Shown here: in pieces, positions 17,097 through 23,922 of the stretch
How the letters are laid out: each line of letters starts with the position of its first letter
Position numbering within the stretch: position 1 is the stretch's first letter
Source: Planctomycetaceae bacterium
GTDB lineage: Bacteria; Planctomycetota; Phycisphaerae; Phycisphaerales; SM1A02
Length of the DNA stretch: 36,204 nucleotides
Assembly: GCA_947474065.1 (NCBI GenBank)
Contig: CANJHD010000022.1
Coordinates: 1-36,204 of the forward strand
Reading direction: 5' to 3'
The notes under the pieces: model-generated
Seen by the model: the letters and a program-made list of their open reading frames with translations, nothing else
What the model was told of the DNA's origin: nothing
Databases searched by the model: none
Made by a program: the position numbers and the translations under genes

Positions 17097-17148
17097 TAGA
17101 CTGCCCTACCCATCGCGACTGCTGTGGACTGCAACGAGTAACTATTTA
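17097..17148 (+). promoter_or_regulatory. Possible promoter boxes of Gly/Tyr-rich protein gene
   Basis: Two candidates are visible: TAGACT at 17097-17102, giving a leader of about 45 nt, and TATTTA at 17143-17148, ending 6 nt before ATG 17155. Neither has a good -35, so assignment is uncertain. Confidence 0.3.
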
Positions 17149-17154
17149 CAAAGA

Positions 17155-19416
17155 ATGCAACACCAACCAATGATGACCCTCACCGGATCCCTACTACTTG
17201 TCAGCGCATCGCTGTTCAGCGCGCCCTCGCTCGCAATGCAGGCTCCGCAGGCGCAACAAGCACCTGCCGGACAATCTGCCGCTGTTCCCTCGGAGTGGCC
17301 ACAGGCCGTCACTGAGAACGGCGCCACATTCACAGTCAACGAGCCGGCGTACACCGCGATCTCCGGAGCCACCGTCACCATGCGCGCCATCATTACGGTG
17401 AAGCGCGGCACCGCTGCTCCGGCAAACGGCACGCTGGAAATGACTGCCAACATCGCCACGTCCGACAGCCCTGGCATCGTTGAGCTCAACGAGTTCACGA
17501 TCACCCGCTGCGACATCGCCGACGGTAGTGGCGATGCAACGAAGGCTGAGTTCACGAAACTGCTCGACGGCATCGGCTTCGATGCGACGCTCTCCACGAT
17601 CGTTGAGGGCATTGCCATCGACGCATCGCGCGATGTCTCAGGACTCTCCAATGCCGTACCGGTGATCAAGGTGGTTGAAAGCGCCGCTGTGCTGATTTCT
17701 GTGAACGGCAAGCCGCAGTTCGGCGGATGCGGAAGTAGTGGTTGGCAGCGCGTGGTGAACACCCCGTGCATCCTGCTCAAGTCCCCAGAGAACGCGTGGT
17801 ACACGCGCGTTGGTGGCTCGCAATGGGTGAGCGCGGCATCGATCAACGGACCATTCACCGCTGCAACCGACATGCCGCCGCAAGATGTGATTTCCGCCAT
17901 TGGTAAGGCACCCAACCTGCCGGACGCCGTTAAGAAGGCGACCGCAGCAAATCCAGTAGCGCGCCGAGCTGGGCCACCGCCGAACGTGATCATCGCGACT
18001 GTTCCGACCGTCCTCGTTTCCATCTCCGGCAAGCCACAAATGGCTACCGCATGCGAAGGCGTTGAGTCCGTCACCAACACGGCTGACACCGTTCTGCGTA
18101 GCGCGGGACAGTGGTGGGTCTTGGGCGCGGGACGCTGGTTCTCCGCCGCAAGCCTGAATGGCCCGTGGACATTTGTTGATGCAGCGAAGGTTCCTGCCGC
18201 ATTCGCAAAGCTTCCCGCAACTGGTCGAATGGTTGGCGTGCGCGCCAGTGTTGCTGGCACCACCGAGGCAAAGGCCGCGAGTGTCAACAGCAACCTCGTG
18301 CGCCCGCTCACGGTTGAGCGCAAGGCGCAGTGCGACGTGAAGTTCCGCGGCACTGCCAATTTCCTTCCGATTGATGGCACCCCGCTCAGTTACGCAACCA
18401 ACGCATCGCAACCAGTCGTGAACATCAACGGCACGCTGTACTGCTGTGATAATGGCGCGTGGTTCATGGGCACCAACCAGTCCGGTCCGTGGTCTGTCTG
18501 CGATTCCGTTCCGGAGCAGATCTATTCCATCCCACCATCGTGCCCGATCTACGCGTGCACCTATGTTGAGGTGTACGGAAGCACCAGCGACTCAGTGACC
18601 TTCGGCGCCACGAGCGGCTACATGGGCACCTACATGCAGGCTGGCACGCCGGTCTACGGAACGGGTTACGACTACAACGGCACGAACCCGCCAACGGTTG
18701 GTCCTGATGCTGCAGCAGCAGCGAATGTGGAGTCGTACCTCGCACCGGCTTATCCGAACACCTACGGCAATCAGGCTGAATACTCACCCGATGACGGGAC
18801 CTACGCGCCGCCGTCAAGTAACGACTACATCGACGACTACCCGGATGTCTATCCGAGCGTCTATGACAACGGCTACGGCGGCTACGGCTGGAGCCCCTAC
18901 TGGGGCGCGGCGTACGGCTACGGCTACGGTGGCTACGGATACGGCTACGGTTACAACGACTGGGGCCGATGGAATCGCAACTGGGGTATGAATGGTCGCA
19001 TGGGCGGCATCGGCGGAATCGGCGGCGTTGGCGGTATTGGCCGTGGCGTTGGCGGAATCGGTGGCGTTGGCGGCGTTGGCCGCGGTGTTGGTGGCGTCGG
19101 CGGTGTTGGCGACGCGGGTCGCGGTGTTGGCGGCGCGGGCCGCGGCGTTGGCGGAGCAGGTGGCGCAGGCGGCTGGGGTCGGGCCGATGGCGGCCGGAAT
19201 GCAACCGGCATGGCTGGCGGCGCTACCGGCAGGGGTGAGACCGGAATGGGCGGATACGGGCGCGCGGGCGGTGGCGGCGAAGCAACGGGCATGGGTGGCT
19301 ACCCACGCCAGGGCGGCGCAGGCAATCGTGGCTCGTCTGGTTTCCACCAAGCGCAGTACCGCGGTGCAAGCGGCGGCTCACGCGGTGGCTCGCGTGGCGG
19401 CGGCGGTCGGCGCTGA
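17155..19416 (+). CDS. Secreted Gly/Tyr-rich protein with WxxAxSxNGPW-type repeats
   Basis: A 753-residue exported protein with a signal peptide (about residues 1-28, ending APSLAMQ). The middle (about 190-500) carries three diverged repeats with a Trp-rich hairpin followed by NGPW or SGPW: SQWVSAASINGPF, GRWFSAASLNGPW and GAWFMGTNQSGPW. The third leads into IYSIPPSCPIYACTYVEVYG. That arrangement is known from proteins often labelled carbohydrate-binding family V/XII, whose function is not established. From about residue 560 the chain becomes Tyr/Gly-rich (GYGGYG, GYGYGYG), then a Gly-Ile/Val/Ala repeat with GRGVGG units, and ends Gly/Arg/Ser-rich. Cell-surface or matrix location is likely. 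Start 17155 was chosen for the signal peptide; GTG 17059 is less likely. Tandem terminators follow. Confidence 0.75.
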   Translation: MQHQPMMTLTGSLLLVSASLFSAPSLAMQAPQAQQAPAGQSAAVPSEWPQAVTENGATFTVNEPAYTAISGATVTMRAIITVKRGTAAPANGTLEMTANIATSDSPGIVELNEFTITRCDIADGSGDATKAEFTKLLDGIGFDATLSTIVEGIAIDASRDVSGLSNAVPVIKVVESAAVLISVNGKPQFGGCGSSGWQRVVNTPCILLKSPENAWYTRVGGSQWVSAASINGPFTAATDMPPQDVISAIGKAPNLPDAVKKATAANPVARRAGPPPNVIIATVPTVLVSISGKPQMATACEGVESVTNTADTVLRSAGQWWVLGAGRWFSAASLNGPWTFVDAAKVPAAFAKLPATGRMVGVRASVAGTTEAKAASVNSNLVRPLTVERKAQCDVKFRGTANFLPIDGTPLSYATNASQPVVNINGTLYCCDNGAWFMGTNQSGPWSVCDSVPEQIYSIPPSCPIYACTYVEVYGSTSDSVTFGATSGYMGTYMQAGTPVYGTGYDYNGTNPPTVGPDAAAAANVESYLAPAYPNTYGNQAEYSPDDGTYAPPSSNDYIDDYPDVYPSVYDNGYGGYGWSPYWGAAYGYGYGGYGYGYGYNDWGRWNRNWGMNGRMGGIGGIGGVGGIGRGVGGIGGVGGVGRGVGGVGGVGDAGRGVGGAGRGVGGAGGAGGWGRADGGRNATGMAGGATGRGETGMGGYGRAGGGGEATGMGGYPRQGGAGNRGSSGFHQAQYRGASGGSRGGSRGGGGRR
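19003..19173 (+). repeat. Gly-rich coding repeat (GG[I/V/A])n
   Basis: About 57 codons of imperfect GGCGGNRTY-type triplet repeats encode GGI, GGV and GGA units with interspersed GRGVGG. It is coding DNA of the secreted protein and could expand or contract in frame. Confidence 0.8.
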
Positions 19417-19444
19417 CGGGTTTCGCAATCACATGTGACATGAT

Positions 19445-19487
19445 CACGGGCGCTGGTGCATCGGCATCAGCGCCCGTGTTTGTATTG
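19445..19487 (+). terminator. Strong intrinsic terminator
   Basis: CACGGGCGCTG pairs perfectly with CAGCGCCCGTG (19445-19455 and 19468-19478). The stem extends through GTGC/GCAT to an ATCG tetraloop, about 15 pairs in all. TTTGTATT follows. It ends the transcript of the Gly/Tyr-rich protein. Confidence 0.85.
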
Positions 19488-19500
19488 AGCGCGGCCCTGT

Positions 19501-19535
19501 CCTCTCCGGCGAGTGCGGCCAGGGGAGGCTTTTTT
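19501..19535 (+). terminator. Second, back-up terminator
   Basis: CCTCTCC (19501-19507) pairs with GGGGAGG (19522-19528) through one G-U pair, and TTTTTT follows after one C. The position directly after the first terminator protects the convergent YifB gene from read-through. Confidence 0.6.
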
Positions 19536-19591
19536 CAAAACGGCGTTCTGTGGGTGACTGCAACATAGGGACAGGGATGAACGGTGCCCAT

Positions 19592-21124
19592 TTAGCCCGT
19601 GTAGCGGTCGAGAATTCGGTACTGGACAGCCTCTGCAACGTGTACCGCAGTGATGCGCTCCGCTCCTTCGAGGTCGGCGATGGTTCTGGACATGCGGCGC
19701 ACCTTGTCGTATGCGCGTGCGCTTAGTCCAAGTTGCTCGATCGCTTCTCCTAAGAGCGCTCGGCCCGCAATGTCGAGCGCGGCGCCCGTGTCGAGCGCCT
19801 TGCCGCGCAAGTGCGCGTTGAGTACCGCGCCCTGTCGCGCACGCTGGACTGATCGCGCCGCCACTACTCGCTCGCGGAGTTCGGCGGTGCCGTCGCCCGT
19901 TGGGGCAGATGCCAAGCGCTCGAACGGAACTGCGCGAACTTCAACGTGCAAATCAATGCGGTCGACGATCGGACCACTTAGACGCTCCATGTATTGCTCC
20001 TGATCGCGTGCGCCCTTCGTGCCGTCGCGGCGGTTTCCGCGGGCGGTTGGATTCATTGCAGCCACCAGAATGCTGCGCGCTGGGAATCTGGCACTTCCAT
20101 GCGCGCGCGCCACCGTGATGAATCCGTCCTCAAGTGGTTCGCGCAACGCTTCGAGCGCGCTGCGCCCAAATTCTGGCAACTCGTCCATGAACAACACCCC
20201 GTGATGTGCAAGCGTCACTTCACCCGGGCGCGGCACGCCCGCAGCGCCTCCGCCAACTAAGGCCACCGTACTTGCAGTGTGGTGCGGCGCCCGAAATGGC
20301 CGCTCCGTCACCAACCGCGGAACGCCAACACCTGCGGCACTCCAGATGCGCGTCACTTCCAACGCCTCTTCCGGCTCCAGCGGCGGCATGATGCCCGGCA
20401 ACGCGCGCGCCATCATCGTCTTGCCGCAGCCCGCCGGGCCAATCAGGAGCGCGTTGTGCCCACCGGCAGCCGCAATCATCAACGCTCGCTTCGCTGGACC
20501 CTGACCACGAATATCGCGAAAGTCCACATCGAGCGCGGCACCAGCTATCGCCGCGCGTACATCAATCGGCTCCGCACGCAACAGCGTGTGCGTGCCGCGG
20601 AAGAACGCCACCACTTCAGGCAACGACTCCGCAGCACGCACATCCACCCCTTCCACCATCGCTGCCTCACGCGCGTTCGCCGCAGGAACAATGATTCCCT
20701 CAAGACCCTGCGCGCGCGCAAGAAGCGCCATCCCAACCGCCCCACGCACTGCTCGTAACGATCCGTCGAGCCCCAACTCGCCAGCCAGCATCCACGCCTC
20801 CATGCATGGAACCTTCGCCGCACGGGAACTTCCCTCCTCCTGCGGCGCGGCCATCAGGAGCGCCACCGCGATCGGCAGATCGAACGCCGGCCCCTGCTTG
20901 CGCAAATCCGCGGGCGCAAGACTGATGGTGGTGCGATGCCGCGGCGGGTCGAATCCGCACGAAGACATGGCACTCTTGACGCGCTCAATGCTCTCCCGGA
21001 CTGCAAGATCCGGTAGCCCAACAAGCGTGATCCGCGGCAGACCGCGAGCCTGCAGCGAGACTTCCACATCGCAGCGGACCGCATCGATGCCCTGAAGGGC
21101 GAAACTAGGAATGGTCACAAGCAT
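19592..21124 (-). CDS. comM: YifB/ComM family Mg-chelatase-like AAA+ ATPase
   Basis: A 510-residue AAA+ protein of the YifB/ComM family. ComM is a hexameric helicase promoting branch migration in natural transformation of some bacteria, but the gene is also widespread in non-competent species. The N-terminal Lon-like fold reads SFALQGIDAVRCDVEVSL and LPRITLVGLPDLAVRES. The Mg-chelatase core has Walker A GPAGCGKTMMARALPG and Walker B GVLFMDELPEF, and the C-terminal domain has LSARAYDKVRRMSRTIADL. Family members begin near MLVTIPSFALQG, hence start 21124; an alternative ATG four codons upstream (21136) has AGGGG 4 nt before it. It is transcribed divergently from the TauE-like gene. Confidence 0.9.
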   Translation of the reverse strand: MLVTIPSFALQGIDAVRCDVEVSLQARGLPRITLVGLPDLAVRESIERVKSAMSSCGFDPPRHRTTISLAPADLRKQGPAFDLPIAVALLMAAPQEEGSSRAAKVPCMEAWMLAGELGLDGSLRAVRGAVGMALLARAQGLEGIIVPAANAREAAMVEGVDVRAAESLPEVVAFFRGTHTLLRAEPIDVRAAIAGAALDVDFRDIRGQGPAKRALMIAAAGGHNALLIGPAGCGKTMMARALPGIMPPLEPEEALEVTRIWSAAGVGVPRLVTERPFRAPHHTASTVALVGGGAAGVPRPGEVTLAHHGVLFMDELPEFGRSALEALREPLEDGFITVARAHGSARFPARSILVAAMNPTARGNRRDGTKGARDQEQYMERLSGPIVDRIDLHVEVRAVPFERLASAPTGDGTAELRERVVAARSVQRARQGAVLNAHLRGKALDTGAALDIAGRALLGEAIEQLGLSARAYDKVRRMSRTIADLEGAERITAVHVAEAVQYRILDRYTG

Positions 21125-21190
21125 GAACGCGATCATCGTGCCCCTGCGGAACCGCACTAGGAAACACCGCCCTATTTCTGGCAACTCCGT

Positions 21191-21196
21191 TACTCT
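21191..21196 (+). promoter_or_regulatory. -10-like box of TauE/SafE gene
   Basis: TACTCT ends 6 nt before the GTG start at 21203, with no Shine-Dalgarno. It belongs to the leaderless-type pattern seen across the window. Confidence 0.4.
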
Positions 21197-21202
21197 TTCC
21201 GA

Positions 21203-22096
21203 GTGGATCCACAGATCGTCATCGAATACATGGCATTCGGCCTCTTTGGCGGAATGATTGGCGGGCTGTTAGGAATCGGCGGCTCCGTCGGGATCATCCC
21301 GCTCGCCACCATCTTCATCAGCCCTGACAAGCAGCAACTTCAGTGCGCTGCCATGCTCTGCAATGTTGCCGTGGCCGCCACCGCGTACCGCCGCTACCTC
21401 AAGGCTGGAAAGATCGAATGGACGTTCGCGCGGCGCATCGTGCCGGCGGCGCTCCTCTTCGTCTTGCTTGGCGTAGCCGCGAGCACGGTGATCGATGCAA
21501 GCAACTTTCGTGTCATGTTCGCCGCGTTTCTATTGATAGTCGCCCTGCGCGAGTTTCGACTACTGGCAATGGGCAGCGAACACGCGCCCGACGATGCACG
21601 CGAGCTGTCACCCGCGCGCGGCGCAGGAATCGGAACGATCATGGGCTTTCTGAGCGGACTTCTTGGTATCGGCGGCGGCGTCGTTGGCGTACCTCTGATG
21701 CGCGCGTGGGCCAGAATTCCCATGAAACGCGCGGTGGTCACCAGCGTCTGCACCATGGTTCCACTTTCAATCGTTGGAGCCGCCATGAAATCCATCACGC
21801 TGTGGAACACGCCGGTTGACGCCCATGGCGCCACTATCACCGCCGCTGCCGCCGCCGCCGAAAGCAGCACCGCGGTTTCCGCAACTGCGAGTCCTGACAA
21901 CGCACTGATTCACGCACTTTTCATCGCTGCATGCCTGATTCCGACCGCCATGATTGGAAGTTGGACGGGAGCCACCATCAATGTCCGCGTCACAGGAAAG
22001 GCAGTGCGCTGGGTACTTGCCACGTACCTACCGATCGCGGCAGCATGGATGGCGTGGCCAGTGATCTCCCAGTGGATGTCCGCCCCGACGCATTGA
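21203..22096 (+). CDS. TauE/SafE family membrane permease
   Basis: A 297-residue integral membrane protein with about eight hydrophobic segments. The two glycine-rich repeat halves typical of TauE/SafE are visible: GLFGGMIGGLLGIGGSVGIIPL near the N-terminus and GFLSGLLGIGGGVVGVPLM in the middle. The family exports sulfite, sulfoacetate or related anions; no sulfur gene is nearby, so the substrate is open. Between the later helices there is an Ala/Ser-rich loop of about 30 residues (AAAAAAESSTAVSATA) that is longer than usual. The start codon is GTG. The next gene begins 65 nt after the stop with its own -10-like box. Confidence 0.88.
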   Translation: MDPQIVIEYMAFGLFGGMIGGLLGIGGSVGIIPLATIFISPDKQQLQCAAMLCNVAVAATAYRRYLKAGKIEWTFARRIVPAALLFVLLGVAASTVIDASNFRVMFAAFLLIVALREFRLLAMGSEHAPDDARELSPARGAGIGTIMGFLSGLLGIGGGVVGVPLMRAWARIPMKRAVVTSVCTMVPLSIVGAAMKSITLWNTPVDAHGATITAAAAAAESSTAVSATASPDNALIHALFIAACLIPTAMIGSWTGATINVRVTGKAVRWVLATYLPIAAAWMAWPVISQWMSAPTH

Positions 22097-22146
22097 ATGC
22101 TCGCGTTGGGCTTGGTCGAGGTGACCGCCGCCACCGTGCGTGAGGC

Positions 22147-22152
22147 TAGACT
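22147..22152 (+). promoter_or_regulatory. -10-like box of EAL gene
   Basis: TAGACT ends 9 nt before ATG 22162, with no Shine-Dalgarno. The predicted leader is only a few nucleotides. Confidence 0.4.
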
Positions 22153-22161
22153 CGTCGGTCG

Positions 22162-23835
22162 ATGACACGCGTACTACTTCTTGAGCCTGATCCCGCAACG
22201 CGCGACCGACTCGCGCTGGCACTCCGCAAGGCACGCTTTGAGGTGCGCTCAGCGAGCGATGCGGAGGGCGGCCTGAAACTTGTTACTGAAGAGCATCCTG
22301 AGATCGCGGTGCTCGCTGCGTTCGGCGCAGACATGTCGCTTTCTGAATTCTGCTCTGCCGCCCGAGCAGCCGCGGCTTCCGGCCATATGGAGATCATCGC
22401 GCTCCTGCCAACTTCGGCAACCGGAGCTTCTGATGTTCGCGCAGCACTGCTTGCGGGCGCCGATGATGCGCTCCCGAGTCCAGTTGACCCCGTTGTCCTC
22501 ATTGAGGCCATCCGTGCGCGTGAACGACGAATCCCCGGTGCAGTTTCCACCACCATTACTGGTTCAGGTACGCACGCTGCAATTGAGTCCGCGCTAGCAG
22601 GCATGCCGCGCCCCGTGCTGGTTGCTACTTTGGAGCTGGAAGACGCAGGCGCAATCGCATCAATCGAAGGATGCGAAACGCTGCGCGTGCTCGACGAACT
22701 CTGGCGCGCGCGCATCCGCGCACTCATTCCGGAACAAGCATTTCTCTTTCCGGGAAGACCAGGTGAGGCGATCGTCTTGCTGCCAGGTTCCACGCCACAG
22801 CCACAAATACTGCTCGCAGCGCTCGGTGGATCTGGCCAACCGGCAGAACGCATCGGCACGCTCGATATGCGCATCCGCGCATCTTTGGGAGTGCTGCAAC
22901 TTGAACCGAATGAAGCGCTGCCGCCGATCGAACTCATACTGGCACGCAGCAAACAAGCGCTACGGATCGCGCGCCGCGGTCCGCAACCGCGCATTAATTT
23001 CTATACCAACGCAGACTCCAAACGCGCGCTTAACGAACTGCAGCTGGCCACCATGCTGCAGCACGCGCTTGAAGATGGAAACTTCCGACTCGTCTACCAA
23101 CCAAAGGTGAGCATCGCCACCGGAGCCACTGTCGGCGCCGAAGCGCTGATTCGCTGGAAACTTCCAACCACCGGTGAAGCGATTGCACCAAGGCGCCTGC
23201 TTGCTATCGCCGAGGACGCGGGGCTACTCGATGAAATCGGCGGATGGGCGTTGCGTGAAGCGTGTCGGCAATGCGCGGCGTGGTCGCTCGTGGGAATGGA
23301 TATTCCGGTCAGCGTGAACATCGCCGCAAGCCAATTTCGACGCGGTGATCTCGTAGATGCTGTTCGCCTTGCATTGAGCGAAACGGCTTTGCCGGGGCGC
23401 CTCCTCACACTTGAAATTCAAGAAGGCGTCTTAGTACAAGAAGGCGAACTGATCCGACCGCAATTGGAAGCGCTCCGCATCAACGGCGTCCGAGTTTCCG
23501 TTGACGATTTCGGAACGGGAATTGCAGGCATCTCCGTGCTGAGGCAATTTCCGATCGACGAACTCAAGATCGACCAGTCCGTGATCGCGCGCCTTCCTGG
23601 CTCGGCGGACGATCGCGCCATGGTGGACACCGCGCTCCGTCACGCGCGCCAACTCAATATCGATTGCGTCGCCGAGGGAGTAGAAAGTGCTGCGCAGTGG
23701 GCATTCCTTGCAGAGCACAGTTGGCACGCCGCGCAGGGCTGGCATATTGCGCACCCGATTACAGGCGATTCAATCCCTGGATTCGTGCGACGCGAGCCAG
23801 ATGCGATCGCCGCAAGCATGCGCGCGGGTGCGTAG
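22162..23835 (+). CDS. EAL-domain c-di-GMP phosphodiesterase with degenerate receiver and GGDEF-like regions
   Basis: A 557-residue soluble protein. Residues 1-125 have a receiver fold (VLLLEPDPATRDRLALALR), but the usual phospho-acceptor region reads VLAAFGADM, with Ala in place of Asp, so it is probably not phosphorylated. Residues about 135-285 look like a worn GGDEF domain without a GGDEF motif. Residues about 290-535 are an EAL domain with its key residues: E327 (EAL), N386, E418, D448 and D449 (DDFGTG), K469 and E505 (AEGVE). It should therefore hydrolyse cyclic di-GMP. No matching diguanylate cyclase is in the window. An 11-nt direct repeat spans the stop codon. Confidence 0.88.
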   Translation: MTRVLLLEPDPATRDRLALALRKARFEVRSASDAEGGLKLVTEEHPEIAVLAAFGADMSLSEFCSAARAAAASGHMEIIALLPTSATGASDVRAALLAGADDALPSPVDPVVLIEAIRARERRIPGAVSTTITGSGTHAAIESALAGMPRPVLVATLELEDAGAIASIEGCETLRVLDELWRARIRALIPEQAFLFPGRPGEAIVLLPGSTPQPQILLAALGGSGQPAERIGTLDMRIRASLGVLQLEPNEALPPIELILARSKQALRIARRGPQPRINFYTNADSKRALNELQLATMLQHALEDGNFRLVYQPKVSIATGATVGAEALIRWKLPTTGEAIAPRRLLAIAEDAGLLDEIGGWALREACRQCAAWSLVGMDIPVSVNIAASQFRRGDLVDAVRLALSETALPGRLLTLEIQEGVLVQEGELIRPQLEALRINGVRVSVDDFGTGIAGISVLRQFPIDELKIDQSVIARLPGSADDRAMVDTALRHARQLNIDCVAEGVESAAQWAFLAEHSWHAAQGWHIAHPITGDSIPGFVRREPDAIAASMRAGA

Positions 23836-23856
23836 GGCGAACAGTTAGGGCGAACA
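23833..23856 (+). repeat. 11-nt direct repeat at the EAL gene stop
   Basis: TAGGGCGAACA occurs at 23833-23843, where its TAG is the stop codon, and again at 23846-23856. Only GT separates the copies. The 87-nt gap to the convergent peptidase gene holds no strong terminator. Confidence 0.8.
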
Positions 23857-23922
23857 CCTACTACGCCCAACTAAACGCTCAACCAGTACGCCTAGTAAAT
23901 ACAGTCACCCGCAACCCGCGCG

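Noticed and set aside
19003-19173. CRISPR-like or satellite array
   Set aside because: The repeats are codon-phased Gly triplets inside a coding gene, with no constant repeat and no unique spacers.
19429-19438. TCACATGTGA palindrome as a CRP-type site
   Set aside because: It lies downstream of a gene and before its terminator, with no promoter nearby; chance palindrome.
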